In this document: positions 50,278 to 59,222 of the stretch, one piece after another | Position numbering within the stretch: position 1 is the first letter of the stretch | Layout: each line of letters opens with the position of its first letter | Assembly (NCBI GenBank): GCA_964549615.1 | Contig: CAZJVP010000081.1 | Location: 22,892 to 86,891 of the forward strand | DNA from: CAYVLA01 sp964549615 [NCBI: uncultured Thermococci archaeon] | GTDB lineage: Archaea; CAYQAE01; CAYVLA01 | Length of the DNA stretch: 64,000 nucleotides | Direction: 5' to 3' | Made by a program: the position numbers and the translations under genes | The notes under the pieces: model-generated | What the model was told of the DNA's origin: nothing | Databases searched by the model: none | The model's input: only the letters and a program-made list of their open reading frames with translations

Positions 50278-50877
50278 GTGAGTGGGATGGTCCTTGGGAG
50301 GAACGAGATCACCCGCAGGATCCGAGAAGGCCAACTCGTGTCCAATCTGACGGACAAGACGCAGATTCAGCAGGCCGGGATCGATCTGACCGTGGGCAAG
50401 GTCTATGAATTGGTGGGCGAGGGTGCGCTGGACTTCGACAACTCCAAGAGGGTCATATGCAGATACTCCGAGATCGAGCCACAGGGCTCTTTCTGGGACC
50501 TCGAGCCCGGAGTCTACCACTGCGCCATGAACGAGTGGATAAGCATACCGCCTGACCTATGCGGCTTGCTTCTGCCAAGGAGCTCGGCCTTGGCATGCGG
50601 GATCCACATACACTCAGCTCTCTGGGACCCAGGTTACAACGGACGGTCATTCATACACACACACGCGACGAGGAAGGTCAGGATCTACAGGAATGCGAGG
50701 ATCGCGCAGATGGTGTTTCTTCGCGTATTCGGCGAGACCACCAGCTACACGGGTGCGTATCTGGGCGAGGATGTGTTCACCCTGGGAAGGAGGGGAACCC
50801 AGAAGAGACTTGACCAATCGCACCCGAAATCGAGGGGCAAAGACTTTTCAGAACGTGGGGCATCGCAGGGGACATGA
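50278..50877 (+). CDS. dCTP deaminase/dUTPase family protein
   Basis: 199 residues. GRNEITRRIREGQLVSNLT, QQAGIDLTVGKVYEL and PRSSALACGIHIHSALWDPGYNG are the trimeric Dcd/Dut fold and nucleotide-binding motifs, and RIYRNARIAQMVFLRV closes the barrel. After DPGYNG the usual TLE motif, whose Glu activates water in dCTP deaminases, reads RSFIHTHA, so that Glu seems replaced. A dUTPase-like or non-deaminating function is more likely than dCTP deamination. GTG 50278 is leaderless by the TATA spacing; ATG 50287 is possible. It is coupled by ATGA to the PRPP synthetase gene. Confidence 0.78.
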   Translation: MSGMVLGRNEITRRIREGQLVSNLTDKTQIQQAGIDLTVGKVYELVGEGALDFDNSKRVICRYSEIEPQGSFWDLEPGVYHCAMNEWISIPPDLCGLLLPRSSALACGIHIHSALWDPGYNGRSFIHTHATRKVRIYRNARIAQMVFLRVFGETTSYTGAYLGEDVFTLGRRGTQKRLDQSHPKSRGKDFSERGASQGT

Positions 50878-51782
50878 AGAGCAGAACGCTCTTCTACACG
50901 CCCGGGGCGGAGGACCTAGCAGAACCATTGGGCAGGGCCCTGGGAGTTCAGCTTCACCCCATCTACCTCAATCAGTTCCCAGACTCCGAGTGGTACGTCA
51001 GGATCCCGGAGCAGACATCCGATCCGAATCCCATTCTTGTGCACAGGCTCTTTCCGAGCCAGAATGACTCCCTGATCCAGCTGATGCTCATACTCTCCGA
51101 GCTGAACGAGAGAGGCCAGAAGCCAATACTCGTGGCTCCCTACCTGCCGTACGCCAAAATGCACAAGAAGGTCAAGCCGGGCGAAGTTGTGAGTGCGAGG
51201 ACGATCACCGGTTGGCTTTCCGGGCTGACAAACGAGATCGTGACCCTGGATTGCCACTTCGTCAAGATGGAGGGGAAGGCCAGCATCTGGGGCGCCAATT
51301 TGGCCAACCTGAGTGCTGGTGGAATGCTCGTTCAGTACGCCAGGGAGCGGGATAAGGATCCCGTGATAGTGTCGCCGGACGAGGGGGCGCAGTACCTTGC
51401 CCGAGGCCCGGGGGAGAAGTTCACCCTCAGGAAGGTGCGGGGAGAGTACGAGCAGGGCGCGTCCGGCTTCCAGAGGTACTCGAAGACCGAGGGACAGTTG
51501 GAGGTGGCGGGAAGGGCAGTCTACCTGATTGACGATATGATCTCGACCGGGGGAACGATGATCAAGGCCATCTCCATGGCCAGGGAAGCTGGAGCATCCA
51601 AGATCGTTGCTTTGGCTACGCACGGCCTGTTCGTACATCAAGCCGACGTCCGGATGGCCGAGGCGGGCGCAGATCGCATCGTCGTGACGAACAGCATAAG
51701 AAGCCCTTACTCAGAGCTTGACGTAGTGCCCTTGATGGCAGCATATCTTTCGTCAAGCGTGTTTGGGACCAAGCCCGCCTGA
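50874..51782 (+). CDS. prs: Ribose-phosphate pyrophosphokinase
   Basis: 302 residues. It makes PRPP from ribose 5-phosphate and ATP. NQFPDSEWYVRIPEQ (N-terminal), PYLPYAKMHKKVKPGEVVSARTI (flexible loop region) and the PRPP loop VYLIDDMISTGGTM are present. The metal-binding region reads TLDCHFVKMEGKASIW instead of the common DLH-x-x-Q-I-Q form, so it is a divergent archaeal type. It overlaps the upstream gene by 4 nt, which links nucleotide pool genes. Confidence 0.85.
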   Translation: MKSRTLFYTPGAEDLAEPLGRALGVQLHPIYLNQFPDSEWYVRIPEQTSDPNPILVHRLFPSQNDSLIQLMLILSELNERGQKPILVAPYLPYAKMHKKVKPGEVVSARTITGWLSGLTNEIVTLDCHFVKMEGKASIWGANLANLSAGGMLVQYARERDKDPVIVSPDEGAQYLARGPGEKFTLRKVRGEYEQGASGFQRYSKTEGQLEVAGRAVYLIDDMISTGGTMIKAISMAREAGASKIVALATHGLFVHQADVRMAEAGADRIVVTNSIRSPYSELDVVPLMAAYLSSSVFGTKPA

Positions 51783-51812
51783 ACGTTGACCCCGACGCAT
51801 TCCCGCTTCCAG

Positions 51813-52199
51813 CTAGGCCTTCTCTATCCTGATCTTGGACCCAGACGAAAACTTGCCGAGGCTGGAGAGGTCTCCTACGACCTTCCCAAAAACGTTCACG
51901 GGGCTAGCCGGCCTGATCTCATCCCCCCTCGATGCGGGGGTCTTCCCAAAGAAAATGCAGAAGGCATTGCCCGGTGGCCAGTAGGCAAGGTCGCCCTTCT
52001 CTACGACTTCCTGCGGGTTCTCCGGGCCCACGCGAACTGGGATCCGGAAGTAGATCTCCTCACCCCAAGTCTGACCTCGTGCCTCTATGGGCAAGGCTTC
52101 GATGATCTTCTCAGCCGTCTTTGGGCTCTTGTCCCCCGTTATCTCCCCCTTAAGCACGCCTATCTCATCCGACCTAATGAGTATGGCGACTCTTGCCAT
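51813..52199 (-). CDS. Cyclophilin-like fold protein
   Basis: About 128 residues. AQTWGEEIYF-like RGQTWGEEIYFRIPV and the motif KGDLAYWPPGNAFCIFFGKTPAS are typical of the small cyclophilin-like (TM1367-type) family found in archaea and bacteria. Prolyl isomerase activity has not been shown for the family to my knowledge. The start is ATG 52199 after GGAGGGG; the frame upstream to 52262 is leader. An AAGTTATTAGG element near 52248 fits as the promoter. Confidence 0.78.
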   Translation of the reverse strand: MARVAILIRSDEIGVLKGEITGDKSPKTAEKIIEALPIEARGQTWGEEIYFRIPVRVGPENPQEVVEKGDLAYWPPGNAFCIFFGKTPASRGDEIRPASPVNVFGKVVGDLSSLGKFSSGSKIRIEKA

Positions 52200-52343
52200 G
52201 TTTTCCCCTCCGTCCGCGGGGGTGTTGACACAAGCGTGCAAGCCTAATAACTTGTATGCCACCTAGCGGAAACGCTTGGGCTTGGGGATTTCGGGCGGCG
52301 CTAATAACACATAATAGCCTCGTAGCCCGAGCCACCGAACGGT

Positions 52344-53639
52344 ATGCTCGATATCAAACTGATTCGAGAAAATCCGGAAGTAATTAGAAGAAATCTTCGA
52401 GTTCGGTTTCAGGAAGATAGACTCCCGATCCTAGAGGAGATCATCCGCCTCGACAGCGATTGGAGGCGGGGACAGGACAGGCTCAATCAACTGAGGCATG
52501 ATAAGAACCTCCTCGATAGGAAGATCAACGAAATCAGGGCGGCCGGCAAGGACCCAAGCAAGGAAATCGATGCGAGCAGGGAGCTTGATAGGACCATCCG
52601 GGAACTCGAATCCGATGTGAGATCGCACAGATCAGCGCTTGATCAACACATGCTTCGGCTCCCCAACATCGCCCACGAATCGGCCCCGGTGGGAAAAAGC
52701 GAGCTCGACAATGTTGAGGTTAGGAGCTGGGGTGGAAAGCCCAAGTTCCCGACGCCCCCGAAGGACCACATAGAGCTATGTCTTGAGCTGGATCTCGTAG
52801 ACCTTGAGAGAGCCGCCTCGGTGTCCGGGGCGCGTTGGTACTATCTGAAGAACGAGGCGGTCCTTTTGCAAATGGCACTCATGAGGTTCGCCATGGATAG
52901 GCTTTGCGAGAAAGGCTTCATTCCCATATACCCGCCGGCGATGATCAGGGAACGCATCATGCAGGGGGCAGGCTACCTTCCCGAGGGGCGAGATGACATC
53001 TACAAGATCGAGGGCGAAGATCTCTTCGTGGTAGGAACCTCGGAACAAGCCCTCGCGGGCCTCCACGAGAACGAGATACTGGATGAAAGCGAGCTGCCAA
53101 AAAGGTATGCCGGCATCTCCCCCTGTTTCCGAACCGAGGCGGGAAGCCACGGCAGGGACACCAAGGGCATCTTCAGGGTACATCAGTTCGAGAAGGTAGA
53201 GATGTTCGTGTTCTGTCTACCGGAGCAGTCGTGGGAGGAACACGAGAGGATGATCGCGATCGCCGAGGAGCTCGTCCGAGACCTAAACCTGCCCTACAGG
53301 GTTGTCAATGCGTGCACGAGCGAGCTCGGGGTGACAGCGGCAAAGAAGTATGACCTCGAACTCTGGCTACCCGGACAGGGCAGGTACCGTGAGGCAGTAT
53401 CCTGCAGCAACTGCACCGACTACCAAGCCAGAAGACTGGGGATCCGTTGCAGGGAGGGACCAGGAAAACCAACCAGATTCGTCCACACTCTGAACAGCAC
53501 CGCGATGGCAAGCTCAAGGACCCTGATAGCGATAATCGAGAACTATCAGACGGCCGACGGCAAGGTCGTAGTCCCGCAGGCCCTGAGGCCTTACCTCCCC
53601 AAGATCGAAGCCATCCAAAGGGGTGATCGCCGATCTTGA
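52344..53639 (+). CDS. serS: Seryl-tRNA synthetase (common/bacterial type)
   Basis: 431 residues. MLDIKLIRENPEVIRRNLRVR opens the tRNA-binding coiled-coil arm (to about residue 110). Class II motifs follow: motif 2 AGISPCFRTEAGSHGRDTKGIFRVHQFEKVE, and motif 3 with NSTAMASSRTLIAIIENYQ. SCSNCTDYQARR is the serine-binding region. It is not the rare zinc-dependent methanogen type. An ATAATAG box (52311-52317) about 30 nt upstream suggests a near-leaderless mRNA. The stop overlaps the TTG start of the next gene. Confidence 0.95.
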   Translation: MLDIKLIRENPEVIRRNLRVRFQEDRLPILEEIIRLDSDWRRGQDRLNQLRHDKNLLDRKINEIRAAGKDPSKEIDASRELDRTIRELESDVRSHRSALDQHMLRLPNIAHESAPVGKSELDNVEVRSWGGKPKFPTPPKDHIELCLELDLVDLERAASVSGARWYYLKNEAVLLQMALMRFAMDRLCEKGFIPIYPPAMIRERIMQGAGYLPEGRDDIYKIEGEDLFVVGTSEQALAGLHENEILDESELPKRYAGISPCFRTEAGSHGRDTKGIFRVHQFEKVEMFVFCLPEQSWEEHERMIAIAEELVRDLNLPYRVVNACTSELGVTAAKKYDLELWLPGQGRYREAVSCSNCTDYQARRLGIRCREGPGKPTRFVHTLNSTAMASSRTLIAIIENYQTADGKVVVPQALRPYLPKIEAIQRGDRRS

Positions 53640-54109
53640 CCATCGATGCGAGGCTTGCGTACGTGGCCTTGTTCGGCACAGGAGTCGCCCTAGGCTACAT
53701 CATCGCCCTGCGCATCGCATCGAACAGGCTCCGAAGCCTAGACTTGCTGTGGCAGGAGAGAGTTGAGCAGCGCGTGAGAAGCGAGCTCGCGGAGCGCGAA
53801 GAAGAACTCCGCAGGGACGCAGCGAATAGAAGCGGCAGGGCCCTGTCCGGGCGGGTTCTTGAGAGATTCTGTCCTCTACTAAAACAGTTCCCGTTCGACC
53901 CGCATGATGCGGTGTGGATAGGCAGCCCGGTGGATTTCATCGTTTTCGATGGCCTGTCTGAGGATCGAGAGGAAGGCTCCTCCCTAAGGCAGGTAGTTTT
54001 CCTCGAGGTCAAGTCCGGCGCTGGGGAGCTGTCGAAAGCACAGAGAAGACTGAGGGAGACCGTCCGTCGGGGCAGGGTCTCGTGGGAGGAAGTTAGGATC
54101 GAACACTAG
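53636..54109 (+). CDS. Predicted Holliday-junction-resolvase-related endonuclease (COG4741)
   Basis: 157 residues from TTG 53636. One N-terminal membrane helix (AYVALFGTGVALGYIIALRIA) is followed by a coiled coil (WQERVEQRVRSELAEREEELRRDA) and a PD-(D/E)xK nuclease core with SPVDFIVFDGL and VVFLEVKSGAG, giving Asp and Glu-x-Lys. A short helical arm ends the protein (LSKAQRRLRETVRRG). Function is unproved; a membrane-anchored nuclease for DNA processing is inferred. It overlaps serS by 4 nt. Confidence 0.8.
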   Translation: MTIDARLAYVALFGTGVALGYIIALRIASNRLRSLDLLWQERVEQRVRSELAEREEELRRDAANRSGRALSGRVLERFCPLLKQFPFDPHDAVWIGSPVDFIVFDGLSEDREEGSSLRQVVFLEVKSGAGELSKAQRRLRETVRRGRVSWEEVRIEH

Positions 54110-54189
54110 GCGCCATCGCCGCGTGCCCCGCGCTTCACGGGCCGCACGGAACAGCTATAAGCGAAACGAATGGGACATCAGGGGATTGC

Positions 54190-54936
54190 TTGGTCGAAGG
54201 AAATCCAGAAGCGGGTGAAGCGGAGGGGCTGATTTCCAATGCGATCATCGTGGCCTGCATCATAGGAATAGTCATCGTCGCAGCCCTGATCGTCCTGACC
54301 CCAAGGAGCAAGGAGGAGTTCACCCAGCTCTGGCTCAAACCATGGAAGCTTAACCTCGCTAACCTTTCCGCCCAGGACCCGATATTCGATGTGCTCGCGC
54401 CGGAGGCCGAAAGCTCGCCGATAACGGCTTCGTCGGTCTTCGGAAGGAAGTTCTATGTGGAATGCTCCTCCCTCCGGCTGGGGTTGTCGACCGACCTCCG
54501 CACTACCGGGACCTATTCGGACTTCGCTTCGTGTTTCTCGAGGTCCTACTCGCCGGGCGACACCATCTGGCTGGGAAACAACGCCTTGTATCTTGACGCG
54601 ATAGATGCGGAAAGTTACCAGATTCTCTTCTTCGAGTACCCGAGGTTCCTGTACTCCCGCAGGGTCAGGTTCGCGTTTGTCGTGGAGAACGACCTCGGCC
54701 GAGATCACGAGTATCAATTCAGGGTGAACCTCACGATCGGAAACCTGTCGGCGACGAAGGTCCTGCAGAAGATCGCGGTTGACGACGGCCAGCAGAAGAC
54801 ATGCGTCGTTGAGTTCTTCCTCACAAGCGAGGAGGTTGCCCTCATACTTGGCCCGGCCGCCCAGAACGCGAAGGTCAGCGTTCAGCTCGATACCGGGGAA
54901 GAGGTATTCTTCTGGATTGGCAGCACCCGAGAGTAG
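54190..54936 (+). CDS. Single-pass membrane protein with DUF1616-like ectodomain
   Basis: 248 residues from TTG 54190. One membrane helix (ISNAIIVACIIGIVIVAALIVLTP, about 15-38) is followed by a beta-rich domain. The segment VENDLGRDHEYQFRVNLTIGN and VDDGQQKTCVVEFFLTSEEV resembles the C-terminal immunoglobulin-like part of DUF1616 proteins, which are common in archaeal envelopes. GCTATAAGC near 54157 is about 30 nt upstream. Only 5 nt separate it from the following helical-repeat protein, so they are probably co-expressed and may interact outside the membrane. Confidence 0.55.
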   Translation: MVEGNPEAGEAEGLISNAIIVACIIGIVIVAALIVLTPRSKEEFTQLWLKPWKLNLANLSAQDPIFDVLAPEAESSPITASSVFGRKFYVECSSLRLGLSTDLRTTGTYSDFASCFSRSYSPGDTIWLGNNALYLDAIDAESYQILFFEYPRFLYSRRVRFAFVVENDLGRDHEYQFRVNLTIGNLSATKVLQKIAVDDGQQKTCVVEFFLTSEEVALILGPAAQNAKVSVQLDTGEEVFFWIGSTRE

Positions 54937-54941
54937 GTCCC

Positions 54942-57350
54942 ATGAAGCAAGGACTTTTGGCAGCTTGCACGACGATCATCTCCGTCCTCGCTCTCATACC
55001 CCCCACGACCTTCGCGGTGGATGGCTGGAAGGATTTGGAACTGGAGGGCGACCAGCTTTTTGCTGCGGGCCAGTTCGCCCAGGCTGCGGAGAAGTACAAC
55101 CTGTCAAGCGAACTCGCTCTGCAGGCTGGCGAGGACCTCGCTGCATCGGCCATCTTGGCAAAGTTGGGACGCTGCTTTGCGCAAGAGAGGCTGAACAACG
55201 CAGACCTCTTTGTGAGATACATCATGCAAGCCTCCGACCTCACATTTGCATTGGGCCAGAGAAAGGATAACCTGACGGAGCGAGCCAAGCTATACCTAGA
55301 CTCCGCCTCGTATGCCGCGGAGGCCGGGCTGGGCTCGCGGGCACGTGCCCTAATCAACCTATCCGCGTTCGCGTACCTTGAGGCTGCCGAGGGTCTGGAC
55401 TTCGCTCGGGGCTCGGGTTACATCCGTAGGGCAGCTTACCTGTTTCACTTCAACAACCTTTCCGAGCACGATGCGCGCGCGCTCGACCCCTATCGAAACC
55501 TTTTGCTTGAGGAGATCGCCCGGTCCACATCGGAGGCCCGGCAGATGTATCTGATGGGGCTTTGGGAGGAGGCTGGAAGGAGATTCTACGAAGCGGCACT
55601 TAGATCATATGAGATCCAGGGACCGGCAACCTCAGACCTCTTTGGCATGGCAGCCGAAGCCCTATCCAAAGCCGCATGGTCAATGGAGATGGACGAGAGA
55701 ACAGGCCCCGCCAATCTTTCTCGAAGGGCACACCTCTATCGCCTCGCAGCCATCTCGGCGGAATTCAACTCGACGGAGAGCGCTGAGCTCTTCCAAAGAG
55801 CTGGCGAGGACTTTTTCCAAGCGGCGACGAAGCTCCTTGAGTCCAAGAACCTGTCCGATGCGATCAGCAATTTCACCCAGGCAGCGATCATGTACGAGAA
55901 GTCCGGCATAGCGGAGTTATCCAAGGGGATGTATGTCCAAGCCGCAAGAACGGCCCAGGAACTCGCCTCATCCGGCCCGCTGAGGAGTTACAACCTGCAA
56001 CTCGAGGCAGGGATGGCGTACGACTCCGCCGGCCTCTACAGGGAGGCGGCCCAGGCGTACTACAATAGCCTTCAGGATTTCGGCAAGTCGATAGGCCTCA
56101 CCTCGTACATGTGGCCTTGGCAGCAGTTCGAACTCCTCCAGATCCTTGGCAGGGGCCGAAGGTTCGCAGACGCCAGGACCTTCTCAGCATACACGCTCAA
56201 GCCCATCGCATTTTTTGCCGCACCCACCCTTGGTGCGTACGATATCGTTGGGCAGCTCGGGCCGGCGATCGCCTATGACGCCAGAACGAGGTTTGCCTAC
56301 GATCCCTTCATCACCGAGACGCTGCTCGTAGCGGCCTCCGCCTTGCTGAACGGTCAGCCTTTCATTGCAAGGTCCTTGACGGAGGAATGCTCCGGCATGC
56401 TCGCTTTGAATCCCCCTCTCAAGGCACTCTACGACTTCATCTTGGCCGTGATCGATGCGCAGCAGGAAGGCCGAGCGGCTTGGGACCGAAGGGTTGCCCT
56501 GACCTACGACGCGCTGCGGCTTGTATACCTGGACGATCTCGCCTATGCGTTTGCCACTTCCCTTGCCGATTCTCTGTCAGGCGTGCTCGCGGGCGAGCTC
56601 ACATCGCAGCTCTTCATCCAGCACTGTCGGCGAGTTGTCTCCGTTGCACTAGAGGACCTGCGCCAGGCGGCTGAGTACAACCGCAGCATCGATGACTGCC
56701 TCAGCGAGGCGCAGAGGCTGAGCACCGAGATGGCGGGATCCAAGGTCCGGGATCCCGGGGAACATCTCAGGGCCCTTGCCCTCTGGCAGACCGTTGCCAG
56801 GCGCTGGTCATTCCAGGGCAAGCTTAACGAGTCCGGATTCTACTACGAGCAGGCTTGTTACCATGCCTGTGCGGGCGAGGACTTCCAGAAAAGCATCCTC
56901 TGCCACGACCTTTCGTGGGGATGCCTCGGTTTCCGCACCCCGATGACCGCTGCGGCCTACGCGATCGCCAGTGCCATGCTGGATGCAAACCAGACGCTGA
57001 AAGCGCAGGCGAAGTCATTCATATTGGGCAATCTGTCGGGCTATATCCCGAGCCATCAGGTTTCGGTCCTATTGTCGGTGTTGGAGGAACGAACCCAGCT
57101 TCAGGCGGGCGCGGCCTTGCTGAAGGCGGTGGCCATGGGGCTCATCGGTGGATTCGTGCTTCTGACCTCCTACGTGCTGCTGATCTGGGAGCAGAAGCGC
57201 CCCAGAAAACCATCTGCTCCAAGCCAAGAACCGCCCCATGAGGATGAGGAGACCGGACGGCAGGTCGGGGAAGAGGCGTCTTGCGACGCTGACCCGCTTT
57301 CCGGCGCAGGCGAAAGTTCTGGAGAGCCAAAAAACGGAGAAAGTAGTTAG
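54942..57350 (+). CDS. Large exported helical-repeat (TPR/SEL1-like) membrane protein
   Basis: 802 residues. A signal peptide (LLAACTTIISVLALIPPTTFA) precedes about 660 residues of repeated helical hairpins with TPR-like spacing (LFAAGQFAQAAEKYNLSSELA, LYREAAQAYYNSLQDF, FYYEQACYHACAGEDFQ). A membrane helix near residue 730 (GLIGGFVLLTSYVLLIW) and a hydrophilic, acidic cytoplasmic tail follow. Many Asn-x-Ser/Thr sites lie in the repeat part. I do not recognise a catalytic domain; a scaffold for envelope complexes with the preceding DUF1616-like protein is an inference. Its stop overlaps that of the convergent gene at 57347. Confidence 0.65.
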   Translation: MKQGLLAACTTIISVLALIPPTTFAVDGWKDLELEGDQLFAAGQFAQAAEKYNLSSELALQAGEDLAASAILAKLGRCFAQERLNNADLFVRYIMQASDLTFALGQRKDNLTERAKLYLDSASYAAEAGLGSRARALINLSAFAYLEAAEGLDFARGSGYIRRAAYLFHFNNLSEHDARALDPYRNLLLEEIARSTSEARQMYLMGLWEEAGRRFYEAALRSYEIQGPATSDLFGMAAEALSKAAWSMEMDERTGPANLSRRAHLYRLAAISAEFNSTESAELFQRAGEDFFQAATKLLESKNLSDAISNFTQAAIMYEKSGIAELSKGMYVQAARTAQELASSGPLRSYNLQLEAGMAYDSAGLYREAAQAYYNSLQDFGKSIGLTSYMWPWQQFELLQILGRGRRFADARTFSAYTLKPIAFFAAPTLGAYDIVGQLGPAIAYDARTRFAYDPFITETLLVAASALLNGQPFIARSLTEECSGMLALNPPLKALYDFILAVIDAQQEGRAAWDRRVALTYDALRLVYLDDLAYAFATSLADSLSGVLAGELTSQLFIQHCRRVVSVALEDLRQAAEYNRSIDDCLSEAQRLSTEMAGSKVRDPGEHLRALALWQTVARRWSFQGKLNESGFYYEQACYHACAGEDFQKSILCHDLSWGCLGFRTPMTAAAYAIASAMLDANQTLKAQAKSFILGNLSGYIPSHQVSVLLSVLEERTQLQAGAALLKAVAMGLIGGFVLLTSYVLLIWEQKRPRKPSAPSQEPPHEDEETGRQVGEEASCDADPLSGAGESSGEPKNGESS

Positions 57351-57658
57351 GGGTACTTCCCGGCCGCGATCTTCTTGCTGTCTTCCTCGTTGAACGTTAT
57401 CAGCACGGGCCTGTCAATGATCTTGGTCTTGAAGTGCCACTCGTAGCCCTGGCTGATGCAGAGTTTCCTAGGTTGCTCGATGATCTTGCCCTTTAGCTTC
57501 TCGGGCAGCTTGTACACGATCTCGTTGTTCTTCTTCCTGTAACCGACCAACTTGATCCTTCGAATGAAATCCTTCCACTCGAGTCCGTCTTCGTCCCTGT
57601 GAACCTCGGCCCTCGGGGCTTCCTTGATCGAAACTAGCTCGCCGACGTACCGCGTCAT
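57347..57658 (-). CDS. Small conserved-looking protein of unknown function
   Basis: About 103 residues, basic and soluble. It contains VSIKEAPRAEVHRDEDGLEW, KLVGYRKKNNEIVYKLP and EWHFKTKIIDRPVLITFNEED; I do not recognise a family. The start is ATG 57658, with GGGAGGAGC 1-9 nt before it and AAATATTTATTAG (about 57693-57705) as promoter. Codon use and the good control signals argue that it is a real gene. Confidence 0.65.
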   Translation of the reverse strand: MTRYVGELVSIKEAPRAEVHRDEDGLEWKDFIRRIKLVGYRKKNNEIVYKLPEKLKGKIIEQPRKLCISQGYEWHFKTKIIDRPVLITFNEEDSKKIAAGKYP

Positions 57659-57996
57659 GCTCCTCCCTCGGATCAAGCGCCCGGAATGCTTCTAATAAAT
57701 ATTTTTGGATCTAATTCTGCACATTTGAGTGGGTAGCCATGATGAAGGTACCCTTTCGACCCTGGTGACTCCCTCTTCCTTGCCTACCTTTTTCTCCCCC
57801 AAGGGAGAAAGGGGGACAGAATCAACCCTAATACGAATAGCCCAACCATGATGGTCCAACGATCAAGCGAATCTAGGCACAAAAAAGCGACCGATGGCGA
57901 GCCCAGATGCCCTCCCGCTCACCATGCAACGAGCTGACATAGTAAACAGTTTTATCGGCTGCTCTTGGTCCCAAGCCAGGGAAGGAGTCGTCCCCC
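57659..57996. other. Intergenic region with two divergent promoters and a hairpin
   Basis: It holds the minus-strand TATA box (57693-57705) and a plus-strand AGTTTTATCGG box (about 57949-57958) for the FKBP gene. Between them is a perfect 8-bp hairpin, TTTCTCCC-CCAA-GGGAGAAA (57791-57810). No gene is supported. Confidence 0.5.
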
Positions 57997-58773
57997 TTGG
58001 AGAAGGGAAGCATCGTAAAGATCAACTACGTGGAAAGGATCAAGACAACCGGCAAGGTCACCGATACCAATATCGAGTCAATGGCCAAAGAGGCGGGAAT
58101 CCTCGACTCGGAAAATCCGTCCCGATACAGGCCGACGCCGACGGTCGTAGGTTCAGGGAAACCCATCAAGGGGGTGGATGAGGCCCTGCTCGGAATGCAG
58201 GTTGGGGAGAGGAAGAGGTTCGAAGTCCCCCCGGAGAAAGCCTATGGCCCGAGGAACCCCAAGCTGATGGACCACGTCCCGATGTCCTCCTTCCTCAAGG
58301 AGGGCATCAGGCCGGTGCGTGGGCTGCCCGTGAGAACCCGCAGGGGGCTCGCGATCGTTCGCAGCACGACGGGCGGGAGGGTCTTGCTTGATTTCAACCA
58401 TCCCTTGGCGGGCCAGACCCTTGACTACGAGGTCGAGGTGGCAGGGGTTGCCAAGGACCTTGAAACCAAGGTGAGGTGGCTCATCGAAACGAGGCTTCCG
58501 GGCATAGACTCCGAGTCCCACCTGATAGAGATCTCCGGCAACAAGGCCGTCGTGGAGCTGAACAGCCAGGGGCTGTCCAAGCCGGTCCTGGAGCGGCTCC
58601 AATCCGTCATCAGGAACGAGATTCTGGCGAACATCCCCGAGATATCCGAGGTTGCCTTCGGACCCGTGGAGGTTCCCGCCACAGCCACCGCAGCCGAGGA
58701 GTCGGGGGCAGAGGCCGGCAGCACGCCCGGGCCTGCTGAAGCGCATCCCGAGGCCAAACAAGCCGGCGGCTAG
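57997..58773 (+). CDS. FKBP-type peptidyl-prolyl isomerase (long archaeal type)
   Basis: 258 residues from TTG 57997. It catalyses cis-trans isomerisation of prolyl bonds and has chaperone activity. KGSIVKINYVERIKTTGKVTDT opens the FKBP domain, and PTVVGSGKPIKGVDEALLGMQVGERKRFEVPPEKAYG contains the active site and start of the insert-in-flap domain. LLDFNHPLAGQTLDYEVEV closes the fold. A C-terminal alpha/beta domain (about 155-235) and an Ala/Glu-rich tail are as in 26-30 kDa archaeal FKBPs. GGAG lies about 10 nt before TTG. It converges with UPF0179 (4-nt overlap). Confidence 0.9.
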   Translation: MEKGSIVKINYVERIKTTGKVTDTNIESMAKEAGILDSENPSRYRPTPTVVGSGKPIKGVDEALLGMQVGERKRFEVPPEKAYGPRNPKLMDHVPMSSFLKEGIRPVRGLPVRTRRGLAIVRSTTGGRVLLDFNHPLAGQTLDYEVEVAGVAKDLETKVRWLIETRLPGIDSESHLIEISGNKAVVELNSQGLSKPVLERLQSVIRNEILANIPEISEVAFGPVEVPATATAAEESGAEAGSTPGPAEAHPEAKQAGG

Positions 58774-59222
58774 CTCGACCCTCTTCCCTTGAGGCGCACC
58801 GAGACGAGGGTTAGCTTCGTGCCAAGTTCGCAGTTCACATTGGCGTTCAGGACCTTCAAGACCTCGCACCTATCGCCGTCCCTCAGCCCGTCGGGAAAAC
58901 AGAGGTCGCTCCTCTCGCAGAGCGTCCTCGTGCAATCGGGTCGCATGAAGGCTATGGTCGCACCCTCGATGGCCTGCTGGCTTGGCAGAAGGAGCTGGAT
59001 CTCGGCTGGCTCGACCTCCACGAGCATAACGCCTTCGTCGTGAATCCGGCATTTCTCGTGGGGCTTGTTCATGGAGCTCTTCACGACGTACCTCCTGCCA
59101 ACCTCGAGGTTATCGCACACCTTCCTTAGCTTGCAGCCCATGCATTCCCTAGAGTTGCTCACACCGTAGTGGATGAACTCCTGGCCGGGTTTGGCAAGCC
59201 TCTTCCCTATCAGAGTAATCAT
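58770..59222 (-). CDS. UPF0179 family protein
   Basis: 150 residues, the family length. Eight or more Cys occur in patterned pairs (RECMGCKLRKVC, KCRIHDEG, CTRTLCERSDLC), which suggests a metal or Fe-S site. UPF0179 is widespread in Euryarchaeota and of unknown function. Its start overlaps the end of the glycerol-1-phosphate dehydrogenase gene by 4 nt (ATGA), so the two are one operon. Confidence 0.9.
   Translation of the reverse strand: MITLIGKRLAKPGQEFIHYGVSNSRECMGCKLRKVCDNLEVGRRYVVKSSMNKPHEKCRIHDEGVMLVEVEPAEIQLLLPSQQAIEGATIAFMRPDCTRTLCERSDLCFPDGLRDGDRCEVLKVLNANVNCELGTKLTLVSVRLKGRGSS

Noticed and set aside
57739-57860. C/D box sRNA suggested by ATGATGA at 57739-57745
   Set aside because: No CTGA D or D' box lies at a suitable distance, so the box C match alone is chance-level.
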